Counted from the stretch's first letter, positions 52,336-60,023 are shown. The stretch: DNA of 64,000 nucleotides from DASUVM01 sp963704675 (GCA_963704675.1 OY969928.1:744001-808000); one strand, 5' to 3'. Notes: a model not told the origin generated them from the sequence alone. Translations and numbers: made by a program.

Positions 52336-52622
52336 GCTGGGCCGCGATCGCCGTTTTCTTCGTCGCGATCTTCAACTTCTTCACGCCAGTCATCTTTTTC
52401 TGAATCGGTTTGTTCGCCGCCTTCTTGATCGTCACCGGCGGTATTTTCTAAACCTTCACGGAGTTCGGAAGGAGTAGCTGGTGTAACTTGGCTTGGGTCG
52501 TCACCGGTTTCATTCATCACTTCATCTTTTTTTGATGTGTCAAAATCGTCTTGATACCCTTGTAGATTTTGCTGACTTGTGTCATCCGAGGCTGCTTGTT
52601 GATCTTGTGGAACGTCTGGCAT
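52332..52622 (-). CDS. Small acidic low-complexity protein
   Basis: A 96-residue protein, very rich in D, E, Q and T (for example GGEQTDSEKDDWREEVEDRD), with no membrane segment or cysteine. Probably disordered. GGGAGG lies 6 bases upstream and TATAAT-like sequence further up. Such proteins are common in CPR and have no assigned role. Confidence 0.6.
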   Translation of the reverse strand: MPDVPQDQQAASDDTSQQNLQGYQDDFDTSKKDEVMNETGDDPSQVTPATPSELREGLENTAGDDQEGGEQTDSEKDDWREEVEDRDEENGDRGPA

Positions 52623-52770
52623 ATGCCCTCCCTTAAGTTATATTCTCTATTATACTCCAATAAAATTCGAATTAAAGGTAAGCAGAGCTGAGACGTTTGG
52701 TGAATGTGGTTAAAAACAGATTGACCAAGCGACATTACAACGGTATAATATCGCTTGTATTCTAGTATAT

Positions 52771-52845
52771 TCCGGGGTAGCGCAGCGGTAGCGCAGTTGA
52801 CTGTTAATCAATTGGTCGCGGGTTCGAATCCCGCCCCCGGAGCCA
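52771..52845 (+). tRNA. tRNA-Asn (anticodon GTT)
   Basis: A 75-nt cloverleaf: acceptor TCCGGGG/CCCCGGA, D-arm GCGC/GCGC, anticodon loop CTGTTAA (GTT, reading AAC/AAU), T-loop TTCGAAT, discriminator G and encoded CCA. It stands at the left edge of an accessory stretch with GC-rich genes, a typical integration position. Confidence 0.94.
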
Positions 52846-52882
52846 AGAAAAATAAGAAGCATTCATGCTTCTTATTTTTCTT
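52845..52882 (+). terminator. Hairpin terminator of tRNA-Asn
   Basis: A perfect 17-bp stem (52845-52861 with 52866-52882) and loop TTCA. It starts on the A of the encoded CCA and ends in a T-rich arm. Confidence 0.8.
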
Positions 52883-52900
52883 TGTCCCGAGGACAGTATA

Positions 52901-53035
52901 CGAACCTGCGATAGCACGACGAAGTCGTGCGTAGTTGCGGGTTCGGCGCAGCGAGTGCAGTGGAAGAAAGCACTCACAGGGTATTTTCTTCCGCAATCGA
53001 GCGGAGGAGCGCTAGCGCTATCCCGCCCCATAAAT
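52901..53035. other. Structured non-coding stretch after tRNA-Asn
   Basis: 52901-52945 is one long imperfect hairpin (CGAACCTGCGATAGCACGAC pairing with the 22 bases that end GGGTTCG, around GAA). Further inverted repeats follow: GAGTGC/GCACTC, GGAAGAAA/TTTTCTTCC and the palindrome AGCGCTAGCGCT. At 53022-53031, ATCCCGCCCC repeats 10 bases of the tRNA-Asn T-arm/acceptor. There is no convincing ORF. It could be a small RNA, a decayed mobile-element end, or a residue of tRNA-directed integration. Confidence 0.4.
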
Positions 53036-53070
53036 CTATTTAACTTATTTTCTTATTGAGTGTTAGTGAG

Positions 53071-53099
53071 GCCGGGCGTCGACCAATTGAACGCCCGGC
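53071..53099 (-). terminator. GC-rich terminator of the secreted-protein gene
   Basis: GCCGGGCGT/ACGCCCGGC, a 9-bp perfect stem with an 11-base loop, lies 14 bases beyond the stop codon. The strong GC stem without a clear U-run is of actinobacterial style. Confidence 0.65.
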
Positions 53100-53112
53100 C
53101 CTCCGCTTCCTG

Positions 53113-53553
53113 CTACGGATGGATGCTCTTGCACACACGGGCAATTTCCAGCCCGTAGGAAAGGAGCGTACCGCATACACTGCCCGTCCGTGCCGAGCCG
53201 CGGATCCCCGTCTTCCAGTAGTGGAATCCGTAGAGGGTGCCGTTGCCCCGGAAGGTGGTGTACGAGGCGTAGTTGCTGCCACGCGTGTCGTAGAAACGCA
53301 CGATCTCGGTGGGGTAGCCGATCCAGCCGGTGTTAAAACTGCCGGAGGTCCAGTTAACCCACGTTCCGGAGCCGTCCACCGTGAAGCAGTATTGTCCGGT
53401 GGGCAGGGCGTGACCGGCCACGTTCTTGGCGCCCCAGACGGTGCATCCTGTAGCGCTCGCCGAAGCGGTGCTTGATGCCCCGAACATCATCAGGACACTC
53501 ACCACGAAGGCAATGCCGAGAGTGGCGAGGCGTGAAGACAATCGCTTGTTCAA
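53113..53553 (-). CDS. Small secreted Cys-rich protein, Streptomyces-like, GC-rich
   Basis: A 146-residue protein from TTG 53553, 6 bases after GAGG. It has an actinobacterial-type signal peptide (NKRLSSRLATLGIAFVVSVL ... ending ASA), then a mature domain of about 112 residues with four cysteines (GCTVWG, QYCFTV, VCGTL, RVCKS; two disulfides possible) and many Gly/Thr/Tyr/Trp, as in small secreted beta proteins. GC-rich codon use is unlike the background. It has its own promoter (TTGACA 53629-53634, TTTAAT 53606-53611, 17-base spacer, minus strand) and a GC-rich terminator. Function not identified. Probably acquired from an actinobacterium, perhaps the host. Confidence 0.8.
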   Translation of the reverse strand: MNKRLSSRLATLGIAFVVSVLMMFGASSTASASATGCTVWGAKNVAGHALPTGQYCFTVDGSGTWVNWTSGSFNTGWIGYPTEIVRFYDTRGSNYASYTTFRGNGTLYGFHYWKTGIRGSARTGSVCGTLLSYGLEIARVCKSIHP

Positions 53554-53584
53554 AGTTACCTCACTTGCACGGTAGGGAGTGAAT

Positions 53585-53634
53585 CCTGCGTATGCAGGTC
53601 ATTTTATTAAAATCGACCCGTAGTTACATGTCAA
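53585..53634 (-). promoter_or_regulatory. Promoter with inverted repeat for 53113 gene
   Basis: On the minus strand TTGACA (53629-53634) and TTTAAT (53606-53611) are 17 bases apart. Directly after the -10, CCTGC-ATAC-GCAGG (53585-53598) is an inverted repeat over the likely start site, a possible operator. Unlike many genes in this window this one has a consensus -35, a leader and a Shine-Dalgarno. Confidence 0.6.
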
Positions 53635-53728
53635 TAGTAGTCATGTGTAGCTCAGATGTTTTAAATCACTTTTGCTAATCTGGCGAAGTAGCTCTAGTGA
53701 AAACGTCAGTTCTCTGGTAAGCAAAACG

Positions 53729-53758
53729 CCTCACTGTTGCGTTTGCAACAGTGAGGCC
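53729..53758 (-). terminator. Terminator of 53764 gene
   Basis: GCCTCACTGTTGC/GCAACAGTGAGGC, a 13-bp perfect stem with a 4-base loop, followed on the minus strand by GTTTTGC. It begins 5 bases after the stop codon. Confidence 0.8.
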
Positions 53759-53763
53759 TCTCG

Positions 53764-54246
53764 TCAGGAATGGACTGCCGCGCGCAGTGCCTCATCACAG
53801 AAGTCGCGGTCAGGTGGTGCTAAGTATTTGTAGTTGGAGAGTAGCCGGCATGCCAATTTTCCTCGTTCGGCCAGATCAATAACTTGCTCAGGCCGAAGAT
53901 TAAGAAATAAACGGCAGTATTCATCGAGAAAAATGACGGCCAGGAGCTCATGCTCCCTCCACCTTGCCTCCCTTCGGTACGTTGTGAAGATTGTTTGGAG
54001 TGCGAGCGGCAATGTGCGCACCATGCGCTGCAATTGCTGATTCTGCTTCTTGAATCGCTGCATTTCTTCCAGACGAATCATCATGACGAGGATGGTACCG
54101 GTCGTCACGATGGCGAAGGTACATGCCCCCAGCCTTCCTGGCCATGGGAGTAGCTTCAGTGGGGGTGTAAGCCACCACACGCCAAGAGTCAACGGCACAA
54201 GAGTCACAGCGATTGTCTTCAAGTAGTACTTGTCCTTTTGGCTCAT
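53764..54246 (-). CDS. Small membrane protein with cytoplasmic helical domain, unknown
   Basis: A 160-residue protein from ATG 54246, with AAGGGA 5 bases upstream (two earlier in-frame starts would shorten that spacing). Two TM helices (about 11-28 and 37-57) are followed by a coiled helix (60-85, EEMQRFKKQNQQLQRMVRTL) and a C-terminal helical domain (90-160) with LLAVIFLDEYCRLFLNL and APPDRDFCDEALRAA. Base composition is between the native background and the GC-rich genes. It has its own hairpin terminator. No family recognised. Confidence 0.7.
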   Translation of the reverse strand: MSQKDKYYLKTIAVTLVPLTLGVWWLTPPLKLLPWPGRLGACTFAIVTTGTILVMMIRLEEMQRFKKQNQQLQRMVRTLPLALQTIFTTYRREARWREHELLAVIFLDEYCRLFLNLRPEQVIDLAERGKLACRLLSNYKYLAPPDRDFCDEALRAAVHS

Positions 54247-54365
54247 AACCATCCCTTCATAGAGCATATATACAATAACATAACTAAAGGAGAGGGCAAT
54301 ATATAGCGTAGGTGATCATTGCTACAAAACACATCACGTACCCTACAATATAAAAAGGAGGATAT

Positions 54366-54572
54366 ATGAGCGAACATGATAAGAAGACAATAAAAGTTAT
54401 TAATAAGGCTGGCCCGCTTGGCTTTACCTTTTTTCTAGCCTACATCGGCGCGGCAATTTATTTTATTCAGAAGACATCTGGTGGTTTTTGGGAAGTTATT
54501 TTGGGTTTGCTGCAAGCGTTTGTATGGCCAGTATATGCGGTATACCACATATTGCGTGTGCTTAGTGCCTAA
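54366..54572 (+). CDS. Small membrane protein, native type
   Basis: A 68-residue protein behind AAAGGAGG. A short charged start (SEHDKKTIKVINK) is followed by two hydrophobic helices (about 18-35 and 42-65; GPLGFTFFLAYIGAAIYFI). Codon use is like the native genome, so the accessory stretch is a mosaic. Proteins of this size and shape are common in CPR genomes; function unknown. Confidence 0.7.
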   Translation: MSEHDKKTIKVINKAGPLGFTFFLAYIGAAIYFIQKTSGGFWEVILGLLQAFVWPVYAVYHILRVLSA

Positions 54573-54689
54573 AGTTTATACAGAGATTTAGCCTCGTAGA
54601 TTCGAGTGAGACTACTACCGAGGAGTTGATTTTTTAGCGAAAAAGTGCTTTAATTTAGCAGTCCTATCAAACCCTACCAAGGGATGATG

Positions 54690-56282
54690 ATGAAAAAGGC
54701 GCGGATTGTTATAGGGGTGGTTGCGGCTTTAGCACTCGTGTTTGGGGTGTTGGTCGTCACCGATAAACTCCCTTGGCAGAACAACGACCAACCGCCGGGT
54801 ACCGGCAAAACGGTGACGGCGGAAGGAGGCACATTCACGTTTCCGGACGATATGCAAGTTACCGTTCCGAAAGGTGCCCTCAAGGGCGACGCAACCCTGA
54901 GGGTCAGCAGGCCCGAGCCTCTGGCCGAAGGTGATGCTGGTCCGCTCGGCGGGCTTCGTTCGAGTGGCGTGGCTTTCGATGTTTCGCTGACGACATCCGA
55001 CAAAGGTGAGGTGCAGCCGCTCAAACCGCTGAAACTCACGATGCCGCCCAAGGGTATGCCAGCACCAAACAGTGTTGGGCAGATCATTGCGCTGCCGTAC
55101 ACGGCTAATGACAACGGTGGCTACGGGTTGCTGCCGTGGACGTTCGGTGATGGCAAGCTCAGTATCGAACTGACGCATCTGTCGCCGAAGTACATCGCAT
55201 ACGCTTACGACACGGCACTGCTCGCGCGCTTCTTTCCGGGGCGTATCGAGCAGAACCGTGGTGAGTGCTCTCAGGAAGCGACTGTTGCCGGGCAGAAGGT
55301 CAAGATTGGTCCCAAGTCAAGGGGCTGGTCACTAAACGACAACAACAGCCCGATCTTCGCCTGCCTCTTTGATGAGGGTGGCAAGGTCGGTGTTGGCGTG
55401 GCGAATCGCGCCGATTACATTTTGTCGGCGGCAGCAACGAGTAACCTCGCACTGACAACATCGCACGGTGATTACGAAGAGGAGGTGGTGAAGTACGTCA
55501 GCAGGCTCTTTCCGGCTGGTGAGAAAATCAAGGCTTATCTGGGTCGTGGTGGCAAGCTGGCGGGCATCACGGATGTGCAAGACCTGCCGGCAACCATCGA
55601 GTTCCAGGCAGATCCCCGGACTTTCATGGCCGAGAACCTCTTCAACCTTTTCGGTCTGGCTGTTGGACTACTGACGGGCGACGGCGATGCTGGCAGAACT
55701 TTGCAGTTGGTCAGTAAGCTGCTCGAGGCGGGTGACATGCTCACCTGCGCCCAGAAGGCCCTTGCACCGCTTCAGGGTGATGCGGATATCGGGCAAATCG
55801 TCAGTGCTGGCGCCAGCTGCTTCGGCGTGTTGCTCGGCCTGTTGGTTGAGCAGCTCGATCTTAGCAAGGCGCTCAAGTATCTCACCTTGGCGGTCGATGC
55901 CTTGAAGGTGGCTGTTGAGACTATCGTTTCTTCGGCCAATGGCATCAAGCTGACACTCACCGATACCCTACGGGTAGAGGTGGTTTCGGCAACGCCAGCC
56001 TGCCCAAGCGGAACAGAGATCAAAGAGGCCGTCAAGAAAGACAGTGACGGCCCGCCCGTCACCGAGGTACAACTCGACGGTGAGCTTGTTTGTCAGGACG
56101 GCTGGGCGTCAACGCAAGTCAGCGTGCGACTCGAAGGTATTCCTGACGTCGTTGGCTACAGTATTGTGCTTCATTTCGTTGACGAAGAGTGGATCGTGGC
56201 GGATAGCGGTCAGGATATGACCGGCTCAGAGGTCTGCACCCAAGCGCCACCAAAGGTCATCGAAAACGTCTCCTGCGGCTAA
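54690..56282 (+). CDS. Membrane-anchored surface protein with ZU5-like domain, GC-rich
   Basis: A 530-residue protein; ATG 54690 is preferred (AAGGG six bases upstream). A TM/signal helix (about 6-25) precedes a ZU5-like segment (about 42-160) with GGTFTFPDDMQVTVPKGALK and SSGVAFDVSLTTSD. A long helical region (about 240-420) with small hydrophobic stretches follows, and a C-terminal beta part with cysteines (PACPSGT, LVCQDGW, SEVCTQ, VSCG). GC-rich and Actinobacteria-like in codon choice but less extreme than the 41048 gene. It has its own strong terminator. Probably an extracytoplasmic protein of transferred origin. Function unknown. Confidence 0.72.
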   Translation: MKKARIVIGVVAALALVFGVLVVTDKLPWQNNDQPPGTGKTVTAEGGTFTFPDDMQVTVPKGALKGDATLRVSRPEPLAEGDAGPLGGLRSSGVAFDVSLTTSDKGEVQPLKPLKLTMPPKGMPAPNSVGQIIALPYTANDNGGYGLLPWTFGDGKLSIELTHLSPKYIAYAYDTALLARFFPGRIEQNRGECSQEATVAGQKVKIGPKSRGWSLNDNNSPIFACLFDEGGKVGVGVANRADYILSAAATSNLALTTSHGDYEEEVVKYVSRLFPAGEKIKAYLGRGGKLAGITDVQDLPATIEFQADPRTFMAENLFNLFGLAVGLLTGDGDAGRTLQLVSKLLEAGDMLTCAQKALAPLQGDADIGQIVSAGASCFGVLLGLLVEQLDLSKALKYLTLAVDALKVAVETIVSSANGIKLTLTDTLRVEVVSATPACPSGTEIKEAVKKDSDGPPVTEVQLDGELVCQDGWASTQVSVRLEGIPDVVGYSIVLHFVDEEWIVADSGQDMTGSEVCTQAPPKVIENVSCG

Positions 56283-56321
56283 CGCGCCTGGAAGAAGGAC
56301 GAGGGCTCCCCGCGAGCCCGG

Positions 56322-56367
56322 GCCCCGACAAAAGCATGTTTATAATGCTGGCGTCGGGGCTTTCTTT
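56322..56367 (+). terminator. Terminator after 54690 gene
   Basis: GCCCCGAC (56322-56329) pairs with GTCGGGGC (56353-56360), with an inner AGCAT/ATGCT stem, then TTTCTTT. Confidence 0.85.
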
Positions 56368-56428
56368 ATATCGGAGTAAAGGAGGTATACTTAAAAGAGA
56401 GATATATCTGCATGACGAAAGGAAATGT

Positions 56429-56794
56429 ATGGCCGAATTGAAGAAAGAATATAGGCGCAAAAGTTCATTCCTACGAAACTGGGGAGCTGTTATTATCTTA
56501 GCGGTCTTTTTTATCGGCAGCTGGGCAGGGCAATTTATAAATCAGTTGCAAGTTGAGCAACAAAACGCCAAAGCACACGGCCAAGAATTCAAAATGGATG
56601 AGTTCTATCCACAATTTTGGAGCTCAACCTTTGAAAACTGGCAATCTGAATGGTTACAGCTGGCAACTCAGGCCTTATTAATTTCAGGTTTTGCCGCCGT
56701 GCTATTTAGAAAACAAGATGAGGAACATTTCAAAACACAGCTTATGATCGAAGAGCTACGTGACGAAATACGGGCTAAAAGCCAGAAAAAGTAA
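56429..56794 (+). CDS. DUF6766-like small membrane protein
   Basis: A 121-residue protein from ATG 56429 behind AAAGGA. It has a basic start and two TM helices (about 22-43, WGAVIILAVFFIGSWAGQFI, and 80-97). Between them is the HGQEF ... STFENWQSEWLQLATQALLI pattern that matches DUF6766 (PF20554), a family widespread in Actinobacteria and Proteobacteria. A charged tail with FRKQDEEHFK follows. Function of the family is unknown. The ATPase gene begins 14 bases downstream; the pairing may be chance. Confidence 0.8.
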   Translation: MAELKKEYRRKSSFLRNWGAVIILAVFFIGSWAGQFINQLQVEQQNAKAHGQEFKMDEFYPQFWSSTFENWQSEWLQLATQALLISGFAAVLFRKQDEEHFKTQLMIEELRDEIRAKSQKK

Positions 56795-56808
56795 GCTATT
56801 ATGAATTC

Positions 56809-58800
56809 ATGAAATCCCTGCCTCACCTTCTCGGCTGCCGTTACTGGTTCGAGGCCTATACTTTAAGAGAAGATCTTGATGAACGGGCATGGCGTCAAAC
56901 ATTACTTTCAATTGCTCAGTACATTGGGCTCTTACGCAAGTGGCAGGTATTAGTGCAGATTGAGAATAGCACAGTTCGTTATTTTGTTGGTGCAAACAAA
57001 GATTTAAGTATTCTATCAAACAACCTTGATGGTGTTATTTTGCGCCCGGTAAGTAGTAAGTATATCCATTTACCATCTGCTATAAATAGCTTGAAAGAGC
57101 ATCTTATCCAGTTTGTTACGGGCGGCAATATATTAGATCTCCGCGAGAGATATCAGCTAAAGCGGCATAAAGATCTCAAGTGGGCAGTATTTTCTCTGCA
57201 AACTATTAATAAAGAAGCATCATATTGTGCCGCTACAATTTATTTCAAAGAGGTAGATGGAGAAAAGTATTCACTGGCTCAAAAAAAGCTTTTATATCTG
57301 CCCAGTAATCTGCTAGCAATTAACTTTAAGACTAGCCCGAAATACCTATACAAAAAGCAGCCAAAATATTTAGATATTCAAAAAGCAATACATATTTTAA
57401 AAAGCAATGATAATGGTGCGATCTTTAAAGTTGATACATTCCCGTATTTGCCAAAAGACCACTATGTGCCACTATCGAGCTACGATTTTGATAAGCACTC
57501 CTTTATTATCGGTGCCAGCGGCAGCGGAAAATCGAAGTTTATTAGCTTATTTATTGATCGATTATTCGCCTCATCAGGCATTAAACAGAACTATCGGGTA
57601 GTAGTCATTGATCCGCATGCCTCGCTCGAAGAAGATTTAAGGGATATGTCAGATACAAAAATAATTAATTTTAAAGATCAAGAAGAAAGCACCGAATTGT
57701 TTGCTGGGGCAGACACTGACATCTCGGCAGCGACTGAGCTGACCGGAACGCTTTTTAAATCATTGCTTGCCGATCAATTTAACTCAAAGCTTGAACGGTT
57801 GCTTAGGTTTAGCCTTTTTGTGCTCATGACTGCCCAGGTTATGTCGCTTGAAAATCTGAAGCGATTAATAACCGACCTTGATTATCGTAATAAAATTATT
57901 GATCACGTGCGCCAGTATGTTCCAGAGAATATCGTCACCTTCTTTGGCACTGATTTTAATGAACTGCGCGCCCAATATTATAATGAAGCTATCGCACCCA
58001 TTGTCTCGCTGGTTGATGAAATGCAGCTACAACCAGCACTTGCCAAGCAAAATGAACATGCCCGTTCATTGGCTAAACTGATTACTGCCAACTCTCTGAT
58101 CGTCTTTTCACTTAACAGAGTGAGTATGGGTGAAAAAGTGGTAAAAACAATTGCAGGGCTGTTAATTCAACAGCTTTTTTTGCTTGCACAAGCTCGAACG
58201 TTTTATGAAAAAATCATTCTTATTATCGATGAAGTATCAGTTATACAGAACCCGGCACTCGCACAAATACTGGCTGAAGCGCGCAAGTATAACTTATTTG
58301 TTTTTTTGACGCAGCAATATTTTGGGCAAATAGATAAATCACTACAAGAGGCTATCTTTACTAATGTCGTCAATTATTATGTGTTTCGGGTTTCCGAAGA
58401 AGATGCCCGTGTGCTTGAAGGTAACATTACTATGGAACTTCCCAGGGCGAGCGTTTTTGAAGCAAAAGAAACTGGCAAAAAAGAGACCGAATTGCGCGTT
58501 AAAATACTCAGCTCGCTTAATACCAGAGAGTGTATTGTGCGTTTGAGTAGTGAAGGCCAGCTATTGTCTGCGCTCAAGGCTCAAACGATAACATTTACTC
58601 CTGCACCTTTTGTTGCCCCAATTGAATTAAAGACCTATGATAAGCCACGAATACCCGTAAAATTCTCAGAGCATCAGGCGATAGCAGTCAAACAACTTTC
58701 GAACCACAAAAGCAATGCTAAACAGCCCGTTAATTTAGTCGAATTTCTGATGTCGCAATCGTCAAGCCGTAAAGTCTTAAAAAAGGAGAAAAAAACATGA
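56809..58800 (+). CDS. VirD4/TraG/HerA-like ATPase
   Basis: A 663-residue protein. A unique N-terminal domain (about 1-215) precedes a FtsK/HerA-type motor: Walker A IIGASGSGKSKFISLFID (about residue 235), VVVIDPHASLEEDL, Walker B KIILIIDEVSVIQNP (about 468) and FVFLTQQYFGQID (sensor-like). This arrangement (ASGSGKS, IDPH, IDEV, TQ) is that of the T4SS coupling protein and its TraD-like DNA-binding relatives. No clear TM helices are seen, unlike VirD4. It overlaps the beta-helix gene by 4 bases. It could be the substrate receptor for the VirB4 system 42 kb away, or belong to a separate unit. Confidence 0.82.
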   Translation: MKSLPHLLGCRYWFEAYTLREDLDERAWRQTLLSIAQYIGLLRKWQVLVQIENSTVRYFVGANKDLSILSNNLDGVILRPVSSKYIHLPSAINSLKEHLIQFVTGGNILDLRERYQLKRHKDLKWAVFSLQTINKEASYCAATIYFKEVDGEKYSLAQKKLLYLPSNLLAINFKTSPKYLYKKQPKYLDIQKAIHILKSNDNGAIFKVDTFPYLPKDHYVPLSSYDFDKHSFIIGASGSGKSKFISLFIDRLFASSGIKQNYRVVVIDPHASLEEDLRDMSDTKIINFKDQEESTELFAGADTDISAATELTGTLFKSLLADQFNSKLERLLRFSLFVLMTAQVMSLENLKRLITDLDYRNKIIDHVRQYVPENIVTFFGTDFNELRAQYYNEAIAPIVSLVDEMQLQPALAKQNEHARSLAKLITANSLIVFSLNRVSMGEKVVKTIAGLLIQQLFLLAQARTFYEKIILIIDEVSVIQNPALAQILAEARKYNLFVFLTQQYFGQIDKSLQEAIFTNVVNYYVFRVSEEDARVLEGNITMELPRASVFEAKETGKKETELRVKILSSLNTRECIVRLSSEGQLLSALKAQTITFTPAPFVAPIELKTYDKPRIPVKFSEHQAIAVKQLSNHKSNAKQPVNLVEFLMSQSSSRKVLKKEKKT

Positions 58801-59495
58801 ATGCCGAAATTGCCAAACAAACATCCGACAAGATTATTGGCCAGATCTTTGGCTATCAAAACCCCCTAACGCTCGAGCAAGCCATGGCAAAGTTTGCATT
58901 TGATATTCGTTTGCCGCAACAAGTGTACGATGCCACAACTAACCAGCCAACATGGGCGTCATCGGTTAATCCAACCAAGTTTATTTCTCTTGAGAATATG
59001 AAGAAACGTATTGCGGTTGATGACTGGATGTTACCAAAGCGGCAACTAACATCACTACAAGATGTTATTGAAGCTTGGGCGGAAACTAATTACACCACCA
59101 CTGAGCGTCAGATTGAATCAACCAATGTATACGAGAGCGACAGCATCTATCATTCAGAAAATATCTATCGTTCTATCGACGTCAGCCGTTCAAAAAACGT
59201 ATTGTTCAGTGATGGTATGGCAGATAGTGAATATATCGCCGCAGGGCAACGTTCTAATAGCTCAAATTATTGTATCAGGGTAGAAGATAGTCAGAACTGC
59301 TCGAATAGCTTTAATGTCATTTGGTCTAACAAGATTACTAATTGTCTTTTTGTGCAAGATTGTTTTGATCTTTACGAATGCATGTTTTGCTCACATTTAG
59401 CTGGCAAGAAGTATTGTATTGCTAATATGCAGTTTGAAGAAGAGGAATATGCCAAATTAAAGCTTGAGGTTATACGTTGGATCTTAACGCCGTAA
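58797..59495 (+). CDS. Pentapeptide/beta-helix-like protein with Cys-rich C-terminus
   Basis: A 232-residue protein. The N-terminal helical part (1-100) includes WASSVNPTKFISLENMKKRI. Residues about 105-200 show short-period repeats (NVYESDSIYHSENIYRSIDV, RSKNVLFSDGMADSEYI, NCSNSFNVIWSNKITNC), as in right-handed beta-helices. They end in a Cys-rich motif (DCFDLYECMFCSHLAGKKYC) and IANMQFEEEEYAKLK, a signature I associate from memory with uncharacterised CPR proteins. The ATGA overlap with the ATPase gene implies joint function. Cysteine pairs could bind metal. A substrate or adaptor of the ATPase is a guess. Confidence 0.7.
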   Translation: MNAEIAKQTSDKIIGQIFGYQNPLTLEQAMAKFAFDIRLPQQVYDATTNQPTWASSVNPTKFISLENMKKRIAVDDWMLPKRQLTSLQDVIEAWAETNYTTTERQIESTNVYESDSIYHSENIYRSIDVSRSKNVLFSDGMADSEYIAAGQRSNSSNYCIRVEDSQNCSNSFNVIWSNKITNCLFVQDCFDLYECMFCSHLAGKKYCIANMQFEEEEYAKLKLEVIRWILTP

Positions 59496-59499
59496 GATT

Positions 59500-59937
59500 C
59501 TATTCAACAACCGTGAGGCTGCCACGCTGACTGGCATTAAGATGGTTGTGGAAACCCCAAGTGCCCTTGGTATGTAAGACGAATGAGCGGCTCTCACCAG
59601 CAGCAATGGGGCCAGCATTGAGTTCGGGGTTATCAGTGTGAACAGGGTGGGGATCAGAATCGAAATCGAGCTCTCTTGAAGAGTTATTGATAACTTTTAC
59701 GGTCTCGCCTGCTTTAATAGTGTTAGATGAAAGTGCGAAGCTATTTCCGTCGTAGGTAATTGTTACGGCAGCTTCTGCACTTGGTTCCTCTGTTTGCTGG
59801 TTATTGTTTTGTGTTTGATTATGTGGCGTGTCGTCGTTATTGACTGGTTGTTTATACATATTTGCAATTAAAACAGCACCGACTGCAACTACAATCACTA
59901 CTGCGAGAGCGAGAAGAATTTTACCTGTTTTATTCAT
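59500..59937 (-). CDS. Membrane-anchored cupredoxin-like protein without copper Cys
   Basis: A 145-residue protein. A TM/signal helix (about 7-28) and a N/Q/T/P-rich linker (30-58) precede a cupredoxin-type beta-barrel (60-145) with AGETVKVINNSSRELDFDSD, PHPVHTD and GTWGFHNHLNASQRG. In type 1 copper proteins the last segment would carry Cys-His-Met; here it is FHNHLN without Cys or Met, while His residues remain. Copper may bind in a type 2-like, histidine-only site, or not at all. Convergent with the beta-helix gene (4-base gap). Confidence 0.82.
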   Translation of the reverse strand: MNKTGKILLALAVVIVVAVGAVLIANMYKQPVNNDDTPHNQTQNNNQQTEEPSAEAAVTITYDGNSFALSSNTIKAGETVKVINNSSRELDFDSDPHPVHTDNPELNAGPIAAGESRSFVLHTKGTWGFHNHLNASQRGSLTVVE

Positions 59938-60023
59938 AGAGAGCCTCCATATATCATATTGTACGCTTCAGTTTGCTATTTTTGCAAAGCATAAAGGCTA
60001 TAATAAAGAAGGAGGCAAACATT

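Noticed and set aside
52804..53031. ORFs at 52804-53031 with GRDSNPRPID and GFEPATN text
   Set aside because: Antisense to tRNA-Asn, same artefact; the rest runs through a structured non-coding tract.
53022..53031. 10-base echo of tRNA-Asn as a firm attachment site
   Set aside because: Too short to call on its own and no integrase is nearby; kept only as part of a finding.
53056..53475. 139-codon plus-strand ORF opposite the secreted-protein gene
   Set aside because: Shadow of the GC-rich minus-strand gene, which has signal peptide, Shine-Dalgarno and promoter.
54674..56062. Several minus-strand ORFs opposite the 54690 gene
   Set aside because: Antisense shadows in GC-rich sequence; the plus frame has the start signals and the terminator.
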